Part shown: positions 21,309-30,468 of the stretch, in pieces
Position numbering within the stretch: position 1 is the first letter of the stretch
How the letters are laid out: every line of letters begins with the position of its first letter
DNA from: Microbacterium sp. BR1
GTDB taxonomy: Bacteria > Actinomycetota > Actinomycetes > Actinomycetales > Microbacteriaceae
Length of the DNA: 64,000 nucleotides
NCBI RefSeq assembly: GCF_002812725.1
Contig: NZ_NMUN01000002.1
Coordinates: 186,001-250,000 of the forward strand
Direction of reading: 5' to 3'
The notes under the pieces: generated by a model
Databases searched by the model: none
Seen by the model: the letters and a program-made list of their open reading frames with translations, nothing else
Told to the model about the DNA's origin: nothing
Program-made: the position numbers and the translations under genes

Positions 21309-22069
21309 TGGGACAGAAAGTCAACCCGTACGGCTTCCGCCTCGGGATCACCACGGACCACGTGTCCCGTTGGTTCTCGGACTCGACCAAGGTCGGCCAG
21401 CGTTACGCCGACTACGTCGCCGAGGACATCCGGATCCGTAAGCTCCTGCAGGTCTCGCTCGACCGTGCCGGCGTCAGCCGCATCGAGATCGAGCGCACCC
21501 GCGACCGCGTCCGCGTCGACATCCACACCGCCCGCCCGGGCATCGTGATCGGTCGTCGTGGTGCTGAGGCCGAGCGCATCCGCACCGACCTCGAGAAGCT
21601 CACGGGCAAGCAGATCCAGCTGAACATCCTCGAGGTCAAGAACCCCGAGGCCGACGCTCAGCTGGTCGCCCAGGGCATCGCCGAGCAGCTCACGGGTCGT
21701 GTGGCGTTCCGCCGCGCGATGCGCAAGGGTCTCCAGGGCGCGCAGCGCGCCGGAGCCAAGGGCGTCCGTATCCAGGTCTCGGGTCGCCTCGGCGGCGCGG
21801 AGATGAGCCGTTCGGAGTTCTACCGCGAGGGTCGCGTACCCCTGCACACGCTCCGCGCCAACATCGACTACGGCTTCTACGAGGCCAAGACGACGTTCGG
21901 CCGCATCGGCGTGAAGGTCTGGATCTACAAGGGTGACCTCACCAACAAGGAGCTCGCTCGCGAGCAGGCCAACGCCCCCAAGGCGCCCCGTGGCCGCGAT
22001 GACCGTGGTGGCGACCGTCGCCGTGGTCCGCGCAACGACGCCCCCGTCGCAGAAGGAGCGTCTGCCTGA
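21308..22069 (+). CDS. rpsC: 30S ribosomal protein S3
   Basis: The 253-residue protein is S3, with an N-terminal domain ([13 protein letters not shown]), a type II KH domain containing [15 protein letters not shown], and the C-terminal domain that helps form the mRNA entry site. The C-terminal tail is an extended basic Arg/Gly/Asp-rich stretch ([17 protein letters not shown]) ending in Ala. It shares one base with genes on both sides (TAATG and TGATG junctions). Confidence 0.98.
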   Translation: MGQKVNPYGFRLGITTDHVSRWFSDSTKVGQRYADYVAEDIRIRKLLQVSLDRAGVSRIEIERTRDRVRVDIHTARPGIVIGRRGAEAERIRTDLEKLTGKQIQLNILEVKNPEADAQLVAQGIAEQLTGRVAFRRAMRKGLQGAQRAGAKGVRIQVSGRLGGAEMSRSEFYREGRVPLHTLRANIDYGFYEAKTTFGRIGVKVWIYKGDLTNKELAREQANAPKAPRGRDDRGGDRRRGPRNDAPVAEGASA

Positions 22070-22488
22070 TGCTTATTCCCCGCAAGGTCAAGTACCGCAA
22101 GCAGCACCACCCCGGCCGTTCGGGTCAGGCCACCGGAGGCACCGAGGTTTCCTTCGGTGAGTTCGGCATCCAGGCCCTCACGCCCGCTTACGTGACGAAC
22201 CGTCAGATCGAGTCCGCTCGTATCGCGATGACCCGTCACATCAAGCGTGGTGGAAAGGTCTGGATCAACATCTACCCGGACCGTCCGCTCACCAAGAAGC
22301 CGGCCGAAACCCGAATGGGTTCCGGTAAGGGTTCGCCGGAGTGGTGGGTTGCCAACGTCAAGCCGGGTCGCGTCCTCTTCGAGGTCGCCGGCGTCAGCGA
22401 GGAGCTCGCCCGCGAGGCACTGACCCGTGCCATCCACAAGCTGCCCCTGAAGGCACGCATCATCAAGCGCGAGGAAGGCGACGCGTAA
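22069..22488 (+). CDS. rplP: 50S ribosomal protein L16
   Basis: The 139-residue protein is L16, near the A-site tRNA elbow. It starts [19 protein letters not shown] and has the [20 protein letters not shown] signature around residues 85-105, including the arginine that is hydroxylated in some bacteria. It overlaps its neighbours by a single base on each side. Confidence 0.98.
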   Translation: MLIPRKVKYRKQHHPGRSGQATGGTEVSFGEFGIQALTPAYVTNRQIESARIAMTRHIKRGGKVWINIYPDRPLTKKPAETRMGSGKGSPEWWVANVKPGRVLFEVAGVSEELAREALTRAIHKLPLKARIIKREEGDA

Positions 22489-22802
22489 TGGCTATCGGTA
22501 CCAAGGAGCTCAGCCCGTCTGAGCTCGACACGATGGAAGACCACCGCCTCGTCGAGGAGCTGCGCAAGGCCAAGGAAGAGCTGTTCAACCTGCGCTTCCA
22601 GTCGGCCACCGGCCAGCTCGAGAGCCACGGCCGCATCCGCGCCGTCAAGCGCGACATCGCGCGGCTCTACACCGTCATCCGTGAGCGCGAGCTCGGCATC
22701 CGTGCCACGCCCGCACCCGCTGAGGTAGCGACGAAGGCCAAGAAGACGAAGGCGAAGAAGACCGAGGATGCCTCGGCCGGCGCCGAAGGAGAGGCTGAGT
22801 AA
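22488..22802 (+). CDS. rpmC: 50S ribosomal protein L29 with Ala/Lys-rich tail
   Basis: The first ~75 residues of this 104-residue protein are canonical L29 ([18 protein letters not shown], then [14 protein letters not shown]). About 30 extra C-terminal residues are low-complexity ([20 protein letters not shown]). ATG 22488 lies in a TAATG junction with rplP; an in-frame opening further upstream is a shadow. It shares one base with rpsQ. Confidence 0.96.
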   Translation: MAIGTKELSPSELDTMEDHRLVEELRKAKEELFNLRFQSATGQLESHGRIRAVKRDIARLYTVIRERELGIRATPAPAEVATKAKKTKAKKTEDASAGAEGEAE

Positions 22803-23221
22803 TGGCCACCGAGAAGGCAACTGAGACCAAGGCTGCCAAGCCTGCCGCCAAGAAGGCACCCGCCAAGGCCGCCGCACCGAAGGCCGCTCAGGCCGAGGTC
22901 GTGGAGCCCGCGGCTGCCGTCCAGGCATCGGGACACGAGTCGTCCGCACACGACGTGCGCGACGCCGCGGCCCGTGGTTACCGCAAGTCGCGTCGTGGCT
23001 ACGTCACGAGCGACCGCATGGACAAGACGATCGTCGTCGAGGTCGAAGACCGCGTGAAGCACCCGCTTTACGGCAAGGTCATCCGCCGCACGTCGAAGGT
23101 CAAGGTCCACGACGAGGCGAACTCCGCCGGAATCGGCGACCTGGTCGTCATCAACGAGACCCGCCCGCTCAGCGCCACCAAGCGCTGGCGCCTGGTCGAG
23201 ATCCTCGAGAAGGCCAAGTAG
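22802..23221 (+). CDS. rpsQ: 30S ribosomal protein S17 with Ala/Lys-rich N-terminal extension
   Basis: The canonical S17 OB-fold begins only near residue 58 ([20 protein letters not shown]) and runs to the end ([11 protein letters not shown]). The first ~57 residues are an Ala/Lys/Pro-rich extension ([15 protein letters not shown]). The ATG at 22802 is in a TAATG junction with rpmC, which supports translation of the extension. The total of 139 residues compares with about 85-95 in most bacteria. Confidence 0.95.
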   Translation: MATEKATETKAAKPAAKKAPAKAAAPKAAQAEVVEPAAAVQASGHESSAHDVRDAAARGYRKSRRGYVTSDRMDKTIVVEVEDRVKHPLYGKVIRRTSKVKVHDEANSAGIGDLVVINETRPLSATKRWRLVEILEKAK

Positions 23222-23255
23222 GCCCTCGGCCCACTTGGAACCCAAGGAGTAAGAA

Positions 23256-23624
23256 GTGATTCAGCAGGAATCCCGCGTCAAGGTCGCCGATAACACCGGT
23301 GCCAAGGAGCTGCTCACGATCCGTGTGCTCGGTGGCTCGAAGCGCCGCTATGCGGGCCTCGGCGACACGATCGTGGCGACCGTCAAGGACGCCATCCCCG
23401 GCGGAAACGTCAAGAAGGGCGATGTCGTCAAGGCGGTCATCGTCCGTACCGTCAAGGAGACCCGTCGTCCCGACGGTTCCTACATCAAGTTCGACGAGAA
23501 CGCCGCCGTCATCCTGAAGGCAGACGGGGAGCCCCGCGGCACCCGCATCTTCGGACCGGTCGGCCGCGAGCTTCGTGACCGCAAGTTCATGAAGATCGTC
23601 TCGCTCGCACCGGAGGTGATCTGA
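23256..23624 (+). CDS. rplN: 50S ribosomal protein L14
   Basis: The 122-residue protein is L14, part of the intersubunit bridges. It starts with GTG ([20 protein letters not shown]) after CCAAGGAGTAAGAA and keeps the family signature around [21 protein letters not shown] 34-bp gap separates it from rpsQ, the usual S10/spc boundary; no clear promoter is seen there, so the operons are probably joined. Confidence 0.98.
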   Translation: MIQQESRVKVADNTGAKELLTIRVLGGSKRRYAGLGDTIVATVKDAIPGGNVKKGDVVKAVIVRTVKETRRPDGSYIKFDENAAVILKADGEPRGTRIFGPVGRELRDRKFMKIVSLAPEVI

Positions 23625-23626
23625 TC

Positions 23627-23986
23627 ATGGCCAACATCAAAAAGGGTGATCTCGTACAGGTCATCACGGGCGCCAAGCCCGAGCGTGGCGGAGACCGCGG
23701 TAAGCAGGGCAAGGTCCTCGAGGTGCTGACCGAGCGCAATCGTGTGATCGTGGAGGGCGTCAACTACGTCACCAAGCACACGCGCGTCGGCCAGACCCAG
23801 CGCGGCACCAAGACCGGTGGTCTCGAGACCCTCGAAGCCCCCATCCACATCTCCAACGTCGCCCTCGTCGACCCCGAGACGAAGAAGCCGACCCGCGTCG
23901 GTCACCGCGTCGAGGAGCGGACGAAGGATGGCGTGAAGCGCACCGTGCGCGTCCGCTACGCGAAGAAGTCAGGTAAGGACCTCTGA
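23627..23986 (+). CDS. rplX: 50S ribosomal protein L24
   Basis: The 119-residue protein is L24, an assembly initiator with a KOW motif ([21 protein letters not shown] at the N-terminus). It follows rplN by 2 bp and shares one base with rplE, so it is clearly co-translated in the spc operon. Confidence 0.98.
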   Translation: MANIKKGDLVQVITGAKPERGGDRGKQGKVLEVLTERNRVIVEGVNYVTKHTRVGQTQRGTKTGGLETLEAPIHISNVALVDPETKKPTRVGHRVEERTKDGVKRTVRVRYAKKSGKDL

Positions 23987-24567
23987 TGAGCACCACCACT
24001 GCCGCGCCCGCTGGCAAAATCCAGCCGCGCCTGAAGCAGAAGTACCAGGCCGAGATCAAGAAGGCTCTTCAGGAAGAGTTCGGGTACGCCAACGTCAACC
24101 AGATCCCCGGTCTGGTCAAGGTTGTCGTGAACACCGGTGTCGGCGAAGCCGCGCGTGACAGCAAGGTGATGGACGGTGCGGTCGACGACCTCACCCGCAT
24201 CACCGGCCAGAAGCCGCTCGTGACGAAGGCCCGCAAGTCGATCGCCCAGTTCAAGCTGCGCGAGGGTCAGCCCATCGGCGCCCACGTCACGCTGCGTGGC
24301 GACCGTGCCTGGGAGTTCGTCGACCGTCTCGTGACGCTCGCCCTGCCCCGTATCCGCGACTTCCGCGGTCTGTCGTCCAAGCAGTTCGACGGCAACGGCA
24401 ACTACACCTTCGGTCTTCAGGAACAGTCCGTGTTCCACGAGATCGACCAGGACCGGATCGACCGCGTCCGTGGTTTCGACATCACCGTCGTCACCACGGC
24501 GAAGTCGGATGACGAGGGTCGTGCACTTCTGCGTCACCTCGGCTTCCCGTTCCGCGCCGAGGCGTAA
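23986..24567 (+). CDS. rplE: 50S ribosomal protein L5
   Basis: The 193-residue protein is L5, which binds 5S rRNA. It has an N-terminal extension of about 10 residues ([10 protein letters not shown]), then the family body with [17 protein letters not shown] and the C-terminal [20 protein letters not shown]. Most bacteria have rpsN next, but here 74 bp of structured non-coding DNA leads straight to rpsH. Confidence 0.98.
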   Translation: MSTTTAAPAGKIQPRLKQKYQAEIKKALQEEFGYANVNQIPGLVKVVVNTGVGEAARDSKVMDGAVDDLTRITGQKPLVTKARKSIAQFKLREGQPIGAHVTLRGDRAWEFVDRLVTLALPRIRDFRGLSSKQFDGNGNYTFGLQEQSVFHEIDQDRIDRVRGFDITVVTTAKSDDEGRALLRHLGFPFRAEA

Positions 24568-24580
24568 GACTCCATAACAC

Positions 24581-24623
24581 CACCACAGGTCGTCTGCCTT
24601 GCACAGGCATCCGAAACCTGGTG
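24581..24623 (+). other. Stem-loop between rplE and rpsH
   Basis: CACC+AGGT (24581-24590, with a 2-nt AC bulge) pairs with ACCTGGTG (24616-24623), and inner TGCCT (24595-24599) pairs with AGGCA (24605-24609) around a TGCAC loop. It occupies the place where rpsN lies in many bacteria and ends right before the rpsH ribosome site, so it may control rpsH translation (inference). Confidence 0.5.
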
Positions 24624-24641
24624 AACGAAGGAAACAAACAC

Positions 24642-25040
24642 ATGACAATGACAGACCCGGTCGCAGACATGCTGACCCGGCTGCGCAACGCGAACTCGGC
24701 GCACCACGATTCCGTGAGCCTGCCGAGCTCCAAGCTCAAGTCGCACATCGCCGAGATCCTCAAGCGTGAGGGTTACATCGCCGAGTGGGAGATCGAGGAC
24801 GCCCGCGTGGGCCAGACGCTCACCATGACGCTGAAGTACGGCCCGAACCGCGAGCGCTCCATTGCGGGCATCAAGCGCGTTTCGAAGCCCGGTCTGCGCG
24901 TTTACGCGAAGTCCAGCGAGATCCCCCGCGTTCTCGGTGGCCTCGGCGTTGCCATCCTGTCCACCTCCTCCGGTCTTCTCACCGACCGTCAGGCAGAGCA
25001 GAAGGGCGTGGGTGGGGAAGTCCTCGCCTACGTTTGGTGA
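24642..25040 (+). CDS. rpsH: 30S ribosomal protein S8
   Basis: The 132-residue protein is S8, which binds 16S rRNA helix 21 and in several bacteria represses the spc operon by binding its mRNA. It starts [18 protein letters not shown] and ends with the signature [24 protein letters not shown] 24642 is chosen for the GAAGGAAAC site upstream; an alternative is the in-frame ATG two codons later. It lies 6 bp before rplF. Confidence 0.97.
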   Translation: MTMTDPVADMLTRLRNANSAHHDSVSLPSSKLKSHIAEILKREGYIAEWEIEDARVGQTLTMTLKYGPNRERSIAGIKRVSKPGLRVYAKSSEIPRVLGGLGVAILSTSSGLLTDRQAEQKGVGGEVLAYVW

Positions 25041-25046
25041 TCCTCG

Positions 25047-25583
25047 ATGTCACGTATTGGAAGACTGCCCATCGACATCCCCACGGACGTCACCGTCACG
25101 GTGACCGGTCGGGACGTTTCGGTCAAGGGACCCAAGGGTGAGCTCGGCCTGACGATCGCTCGTCCGATCGAGGTCGTCGTCGAAGAGAACCAGGTCGTCG
25201 TGTCGCGTCCGGACGACGAGCGGGAATCGCGTTCGCTGCACGGACTCACGCGCACCCTCATCGCCAACAACATCGTCGGCGTCACCACGGGCTACACCAA
25301 GGGCCTCGAGGTCGTCGGCACGGGTTACCGCGTCGCACAGAAGGGCGGCTCGGTCGAGTTCGCCCTCGGCTTCTCGCACCCCGTCCTGGTCGAGCCCCCC
25401 GCGGGCATCACGTTCACGGTCGAGGGCAACAACAAGGTCACCGTGAGCGGCATCGACAAGCAGGCCGTCGGCGAAGCCGCGGCCAACATCCGCAAGATTC
25501 GCAAGCCCGAGCCCTACAAGGGCAAGGGTGTGCGCTACGCCGGCGAGGTCGTGCGTCGCAAGGCCGGAAAGAGTGGTAAGTAA
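25047..25583 (+). CDS. rplF: 50S ribosomal protein L6
   Basis: The 178-residue protein is L6, with the duplicated fold and C-terminal signature [22 protein letters not shown] that contacts the sarcin-ricin loop region. It starts [15 protein letters not shown]. It lies 6 bp after rpsH and 2 bp before rplR. Confidence 0.98.
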   Translation: MSRIGRLPIDIPTDVTVTVTGRDVSVKGPKGELGLTIARPIEVVVEENQVVVSRPDDERESRSLHGLTRTLIANNIVGVTTGYTKGLEVVGTGYRVAQKGGSVEFALGFSHPVLVEPPAGITFTVEGNNKVTVSGIDKQAVGEAAANIRKIRKPEPYKGKGVRYAGEVVRRKAGKSGK

Positions 25584-25585
25584 CC

Positions 25586-25945
25586 ATGGCTCTTAAGTCG
25601 AAGTCAGACGCTCGTTCGCGTCGCCATGCCCGCCTTCGTAAGAAGGTCGTCGGCACCGAGCTGCGCCCGCGTCTCGTCGTGACCCGCTCCGCACGCCACG
25701 TGTTCGTCCAGGTCGTCGATGACGCCAAGGGCCACACCGTCGCGTCGGCATCCACCCTCGAAGCGGACCTGCGTTCGTTCGACGGTGACAAGACCGCCAA
25801 GGCGCGCAAGGTCGGCGAACTCGTCGCCGAGCGTGCGAAGGCTGCCGGCATCGAGGATGTCGTGTTCGACCGTGGCGGCAACCGCTACGCCGGCCGCGTC
25901 GCTGCGATCGCCGACGGCGCCCGCGAAGGGGGACTGAACCTGTGA
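25586..25945 (+). CDS. rplR: 50S ribosomal protein L18
   Basis: The 119-residue protein is L18, a 5S rRNA binder. It begins [21 protein letters not shown] and ends with the family pattern [24 protein letters not shown]. Its end overlaps the rpsE start by 4 bp (GTGA). Confidence 0.98.
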   Translation: MALKSKSDARSRRHARLRKKVVGTELRPRLVVTRSARHVFVQVVDDAKGHTVASASTLEADLRSFDGDKTAKARKVGELVAERAKAAGIEDVVFDRGGNRYAGRVAAIADGAREGGLNL

Positions 25946-26640
25946 GTGACAACAAGGAGACCGAAGTGGCAGCGACTGCCGAGCAGGCCGCGCCCGAGGC
26001 GACGGCTGCTGCAACCGAGGCGCCGGCCGAGCGTGAGCGCGAGCCGCGTCGCGGTGGCCGCGAGCGCAACGCCAACCAGCGTGACCGCGGTTCGCGTGAT
26101 GCCGACAAGAGCCAGTTCCTGGAGCGCGTCGTCACCATCAACCGCGTGTCGAAGGTCGTCAAGGGTGGTCGTCGCTTCAGCTTCACCGCTCTCGTGATCG
26201 TCGGAGACGGCAACGGACTCGTCGGCGTTGGATACGGCAAGGCGCGCGAGGTGCCGCTGGCCATCTCCAAGGGTGTCGAAGAGGCGAAGCGGAACTTCTT
26301 CCGCGTTCCCCGCGTCGACAAGACGATCCCGCACCCCGTGCAGGGTGAGGCAGCAGCGGGCGTCGTCCTGCTCCGCCCCGCCGCCGCCGGTACCGGTGTT
26401 ATCGCGGGCGGTCCCGTCCGCGCCGTACTCGAGTGCGCCGGCATCCACGATGTCCTGTCGAAGTCGCTCGGCTCGTCGAACACGATCAACATCGTGCACG
26501 CGACGGTCGCCGCGCTGAAGCAGCTCGAGGAGCCGCGCGCCGTCGCCGCACGTCGTGGCCTGGACTTCGATCAGGTCGCCCCCGCGCGCCTGGTTCGTGC
26601 CGAGGCCGACGCCGCTGCGGCAGCAAAGGCAGGTGCATGA
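25942..26640 (+). CDS. rpsE: 30S ribosomal protein S5 with extended ends
   Basis: S5 has its dsRBD-like domain from about residue 55 ([20 protein letters not shown]) and the second domain with [14 protein letters not shown]. The first ~50 residues are Ala/Glu/Arg-rich ([19 protein letters not shown]), and the C-terminus has an Ala-rich tail, giving 232 residues against about 165-215 usually. GTG 25942 overlaps rplR and has GAAGGGGG upstream; a second GTG at 25966 with AACAAGGAGACC is a credible alternative start. It shares one base with rpmD. Confidence 0.95.
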   Translation: MSDNKETEVAATAEQAAPEATAAATEAPAEREREPRRGGRERNANQRDRGSRDADKSQFLERVVTINRVSKVVKGGRRFSFTALVIVGDGNGLVGVGYGKAREVPLAISKGVEEAKRNFFRVPRVDKTIPHPVQGEAAAGVVLLRPAAAGTGVIAGGPVRAVLECAGIHDVLSKSLGSSNTINIVHATVAALKQLEEPRAVAARRGLDFDQVAPARLVRAEADAAAAAKAGA

Positions 26641-26825
26641 TGGCTGCACGACTGAAGGTCACGCAGATCAAGTCCAAGGTGAGTGAGAAGCAGTACCAGC
26701 GCGACACGCTGCGTAGCCTCGGCCTCAAGCGGATCGGCGACTCGGTCGTCCGTCCCGACGACGCCCAGAACCGTGGTTATGTCAACACGGTTGCTCACCT
26801 CGTGAAGGTTGAGGAGATCGACTAA
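26640..26825 (+). CDS. rpmD: 50S ribosomal protein L30
   Basis: The 61-residue protein is L30 ([20 protein letters not shown], then [17 protein letters not shown]). The junction with rpsE reads ATGATGG, so the start could be 26637 or 26640; 26640 gives the usual MAARL. It shares its last base with the rplO start codon. Confidence 0.97.
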   Translation: MAARLKVTQIKSKVSEKQYQRDTLRSLGLKRIGDSVVRPDDAQNRGYVNTVAHLVKVEEID

Positions 26826-27520
26826 TGGCTGACAAGGACAACACGGCCGAGGCCGCAGAGCCCCAGAAGGCTGCGGCCGCCAAGAAGGCGCCCGCCGCCA
26901 AGGCTGCACCGAAGGCTGCCAAGGCTCCGGCCGAGAAGCCTGCTGCTGAGAAGGCGCCCGCAAAGGCTCCGGCCAAGGCATCCGCTGCCAAGGCTTCGGC
27001 TTCCGCCGACGCCCCGAAGGCTGCGACGGCCAAGGCCCCCGCGAAGAAGACGCCCGTCCAGGACGACGCTCCGGCGTCGCGCCCCGGCGTGTTGAAGGTC
27101 CACCACCTTCGTCCCGTCCCGGGAGCCAACAAGCCGAAGACCCGTGTGGGTCGCGGTGAAGGCTCGAAGGGCAAGACGGCCGGTCGTGGCACGAAGGGCA
27201 CCAAGGCCCGCAACACCGTGCGCGTCGGCTTCGAGGGTGGGCAGATGCCTCTGCACATGCGTACCCCGAAGCTGCGCGGGTTCAAGAACCCGTTCCGCGT
27301 CGAGTACCAGGTCGTCAACCTGGAGAAGCTCGCGGAGCTCTACCCGAAGGGTGGCGACGTCACCGTCGCCGACCTCGTGGCCAAGGGCGCCGTTCGCAAG
27401 AACGAGAAGGTCAAGGTGCTGGGTGACGGCGACATCGGCGTCAAGCTCACCGTGACCGTCGACAAGGTCTCCGGCTCGGCCGAGCAGAAGATCGTCGCGG
27501 CCGGCGGTAGCGTCAAGTAG
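26825..27520 (+). CDS. rplO: 50S ribosomal protein L15 with long Ala/Lys/Pro extension
   Basis: Canonical L15 starts near residue 83 ([20 protein letters not shown]) and includes [20 protein letters not shown]. The first ~80 residues are a low-complexity Ala/Lys/Pro extension ([20 protein letters not shown]), giving 231 residues where about 145-150 is usual. The ATG at 26825 forms a TAATG junction with rpmD, so the extension is probably translated. A clean terminator follows, which is unusual because secY normally follows without a break. Confidence 0.95.
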   Translation: MADKDNTAEAAEPQKAAAAKKAPAAKAAPKAAKAPAEKPAAEKAPAKAPAKASAAKASASADAPKAATAKAPAKKTPVQDDAPASRPGVLKVHHLRPVPGANKPKTRVGRGEGSKGKTAGRGTKGTKARNTVRVGFEGGQMPLHMRTPKLRGFKNPFRVEYQVVNLEKLAELYPKGGDVTVADLVAKGAVRKNEKVKVLGDGDIGVKLTVTVDKVSGSAEQKIVAAGGSVK

Positions 27521-27538
27521 TTCGGACGAACTGTTCTC

Positions 27539-27575
27539 AAACAGGGGGTCGGAGGCATCCTCCGGCCCCCTGTTT
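27539..27575 (+). terminator. Terminator between rplO and secY
   Basis: AAACAGGGGGTCGGAGG (27539-27555) pairs with CCTCCGGCCCCCTGTTT (27559-27575), a 17-bp stem with one wobble, a CAT loop and a partial T-run inside the 3' arm. It lies 18 bp after the rplO stop, so secY-adk-map should have its own promoter in 27576-27690, although no strong -35/-10 pair was found there. Confidence 0.85.
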
Positions 27576-27700
27576 CCGTTCCCGGGACACATCACTCGTC
27601 GTAGCGGATCTCGGGCATGGGCCGCTCGCGGTGACAGCCTGGGCTAACCTAATGTTTGGCCCGCCCGCGGGCATCTCCCTTCCCTTCAGGAGGATCCTTC

Positions 27701-29023
27701 TTGTTCAGCGCTATCGCGCGCATCTTCCGGACACCCGACCTGCGCCGGAAGATCGCCTTCACCTTGGGCATCATCGTGCTCTATCGGCTGGGTGCTCATG
27801 TGCCGACGCCGTTCGTCGACTTCGCGAACGTGCAGTCCTGCATCGGGCAGAACCAGGGCATGGAGGGCCTCCTCTCCCTCGTCAACCTGTTCTCGGGCGG
27901 CGCCCTGCTGCAGTTGTCGATCTTCGCGCTGGGCGTCATGCCCTACATCACCGCGACGATCATCACGCAGCTGCTGCGCGTCGTCATCCCGCACTTCGAG
28001 ACCCTCTACAAAGAGGGCCAGGCCGGACAGGCGCGTCTGACGCAGTACACGCGCTACCTGACCATCGCGCTCGCGCTGCTGCAGTCGACGACGCTCGTCA
28101 CGGTTGCGCGCAGCGGCCAGCTCTTCGGCAACACGGGTGTTGCCGCCTGTGACAACCTGCTGACGAACGTCGCGTGGTGGGCCCAGCTGCTCATGATCAT
28201 CACGATGACCGCCGGTACCGGCCTGATCATGTGGTTCGCCGAGCTCGTCACCGAGCGCGGTGTGGGCAATGGCATGTCCCTCCTGATCTTCACCTCGATC
28301 GCCGCGACGTTCCCTGCCGCCATGTGGTCGATCTGGCAGGCACGTGGCTTCGAGACCTTCCTTCTCGTTCTCGCTGTCGGCATCGTGGTGGTAGCGCTGG
28401 TGGTGTTCGTCGAACAGTCGCAGCGGCGTATCCCGGTGCAGTATGCGAAGCGGATGGTGGGGCGTCGAACGTACGGCGGCACCAACACCTACATCCCGAT
28501 CAAGGTCAACATGGCCGGTGTGGTGCCGGTCATCTTCGCCTCGTCGCTGCTGTACATCCCGGCGCTGCTCGCGCAGTTCAACCAGCCGGCCGCAGGTCAA
28601 GAGCCCGCGGCCTGGGTCGTCTGGATCTCGCAGAACCTCACCACGGGGGACCACCCGCTCTACATGGCGGTGTACTTCTTCCTGATCATCGGCTTCACGT
28701 ACTTCTACGTCGCCATCACGTTCAACCCCGTCGAGGTCGCCGACAACATGAAGCGCTACGGCGGCTTCATCCCCGGCATCCGCGCGGGTCGGCCGACGGC
28801 CGAGTATCTGGACTACGTCCTCACCCGCATCACGCTTCCCGGCTCGATCTACCTCGGTCTGATCGCGCTGCTCCCGCTCATCGCGCTAGCCACGGTCGGC
28901 GCAAACCAGAACTTCCCGTTCGGCGGCGCATCGATCCTGATCATCGTCGGGGTCGGTCTCGAGACGGTGAAGCAGATCGACGCGCAGCTGCAGCAGCGCC
29001 ACTACGAAGGGCTGCTCCGATGA
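27701..29023 (+). CDS. secY: Preprotein translocase subunit SecY
   Basis: SecY of 440 residues is the channel of the Sec translocon. It has ten predicted membrane helices, beginning with RKIAFTLGIIVLYRLGAHVP, and the C-terminal cytosolic loop LQQRHYEGLLR. TTG 27701 is chosen as start because AGGAGG at 27688-27693 sits 7 nt upstream and the protein then begins FSAIARIFRTPDLRRKI as in relatives; an upstream ATG at 27656 would place this ribosome site inside the gene. The stop overlaps adk by 4 bp. Confidence 0.97.
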   Translation: MFSAIARIFRTPDLRRKIAFTLGIIVLYRLGAHVPTPFVDFANVQSCIGQNQGMEGLLSLVNLFSGGALLQLSIFALGVMPYITATIITQLLRVVIPHFETLYKEGQAGQARLTQYTRYLTIALALLQSTTLVTVARSGQLFGNTGVAACDNLLTNVAWWAQLLMIITMTAGTGLIMWFAELVTERGVGNGMSLLIFTSIAATFPAAMWSIWQARGFETFLLVLAVGIVVVALVVFVEQSQRRIPVQYAKRMVGRRTYGGTNTYIPIKVNMAGVVPVIFASSLLYIPALLAQFNQPAAGQEPAAWVVWISQNLTTGDHPLYMAVYFFLIIGFTYFYVAITFNPVEVADNMKRYGGFIPGIRAGRPTAEYLDYVLTRITLPGSIYLGLIALLPLIALATVGANQNFPFGGASILIIVGVGLETVKQIDAQLQQRHYEGLLR

Positions 29024-29616
29024 CCACCACCCGCCTGCTGATCGTCGGACCGCAGGGATCCGGCAAGGGTACGCAGGGCGTCCGGATCGCGGAGGCCTAC
29101 GACATCCCCGTCGTGTCGACGGGAGACGTCTTCCGGGCGAACATCAAGGACGGTACGGAGCTCGGTCAGCGTGTGCAGCAGATCGTGGAACAGGGTCGCC
29201 TCGTTCCCGACGAGTTGACGAGCGAGATCGTGCGCGATCGCCTGGCGCAGCCCGATGCGGCGGCCGGATTCCTGTTGGACGGCTATCCGCGAAACCTCGG
29301 CCAGGTCGCGCATCTCGACGACTTCCTCGCCAGCCGCGACGAGTCCCTCGACGCCGTGATCGAACTGCGCGTTCCGCGGACCGAGAGCATCGCGCGTCTC
29401 GGACTGCGCGCCGCGCAGGAGGGTCGTTCGGATGACACCGACGACGTCATCGCGCACCGCCTCGACATCTACGAGAACGAAACGGCACCGATCCTCGACG
29501 TTTACGGCGAGCGGGGCATCGTCGCGACGATCGACGGTGTCGGAACGCTCGACGAGATCACCGGCCGCATCTTCGCCGCGCTCGAGGCCCGCGGGCTCGT
29601 TCGCCGCAACGCCTGA
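29020..29616 (+). CDS. adk: Adenylate kinase
   Basis: This 198-residue enzyme interconverts 2 ADP with ATP and AMP. The P-loop GPQGSGKGT is at residues 10-18, the AMP-binding STGDVFRANI follows, and LDGYPRNLGQ marks the AMP/lid region. The lid is the short type without a zinc knuckle. The start at 29020 overlaps the secY stop (ATGA); map follows one base after the stop. Confidence 0.97.
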   Translation: MTTTRLLIVGPQGSGKGTQGVRIAEAYDIPVVSTGDVFRANIKDGTELGQRVQQIVEQGRLVPDELTSEIVRDRLAQPDAAAGFLLDGYPRNLGQVAHLDDFLASRDESLDAVIELRVPRTESIARLGLRAAQEGRSDDTDDVIAHRLDIYENETAPILDVYGERGIVATIDGVGTLDEITGRIFAALEARGLVRRNA

Positions 29617-29617
29617 C

Positions 29618-30448
29618 GTGTCGCTGCGGCGCTCGATCTACAAGACCCCCGCGCAGTTGCGGGCGATGGTGCAACCCGGGCTCATCACGGCGCGTGCCCT
29701 GGACGCCGTGCGCGAGCTCGTCGTCCCCGGGGTGACGACGCTCGAACTGGATGCGGAGGCATCCCGCGTCATCACGGCGGCCGGCGCGAAGTCGAACTTC
29801 CAGATGGTGCGCGGCTACCGGCACACGATCTGCACGTCGGTCAACGGGCAGGTCGTGCACGGTATCCCGGGCGATCGCGTTGTGGAGGCCGGAGACATCT
29901 TGTCGGTGGATGCGGGCGCCGAATACCAGGGATGGAACGGCGATTCCGCGTTCACGATCGTTCTGCCCGATCCCTCACGCCCCGAGCTCGTCGCCGCACG
30001 TGAGGAGCTCTCTCGGGTGACCGAGGGGTCGCTCTGGGCGGGGATCGCCGCCCTCGCGTCGGCACGGCATGTGAACGAGGTCGGAGCCGCGATTCAGGAC
30101 TACGTGGATGCGCAGGGGGATTACGGCATCCTCGCCGACTACGTCGGGCACGGCATCGGGCGGAAGATGCACGAGTCGCCGTCGGTTTTCAACTACCGCG
30201 TGAGCGACGCAGGCCCCGCGGTTCGACCGGGTCTGGTGCTCGCGATCGAGCCCATGGTGGTCGCGGGTTCGCCCGAGACGCTCGTCGAGGACGACGACTG
30301 GACGGTGTCGACGGTTGACGGTTCAGCCGGCTCACACTGGGAACATAGCGTCGCCGTGCATGATGGGGGCATCTGGGTGCTGACGGCACCCGACGGCGGG
30401 GCCGCGGGCCTGGCCGCGTTCGGGATCGAACCTCGGCCGATCGGCTGA
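29618..30448 (+). CDS. map: Methionine aminopeptidase, type I
   Basis: The 276-residue enzyme removes N-terminal Met from nascent proteins. The five metal ligands are visible: D98 (SVDAGAEY), D109 (WNGDSAFT), H178 (VGHGIG), E211 (AIEPMV) and E242 (HWEHSVAV). GTG 29618 lies one base after the adk stop; the open frame further upstream overlaps adk and is not coding. secY-adk-map forms one unit. Confidence 0.96.
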   Translation: MSLRRSIYKTPAQLRAMVQPGLITARALDAVRELVVPGVTTLELDAEASRVITAAGAKSNFQMVRGYRHTICTSVNGQVVHGIPGDRVVEAGDILSVDAGAEYQGWNGDSAFTIVLPDPSRPELVAAREELSRVTEGSLWAGIAALASARHVNEVGAAIQDYVDAQGDYGILADYVGHGIGRKMHESPSVFNYRVSDAGPAVRPGLVLAIEPMVVAGSPETLVEDDDWTVSTVDGSAGSHWEHSVAVHDGGIWVLTAPDGGAAGLAAFGIEPRPIG

Positions 30449-30468
30449 GGCGGAAGTAGGAGCACGCA

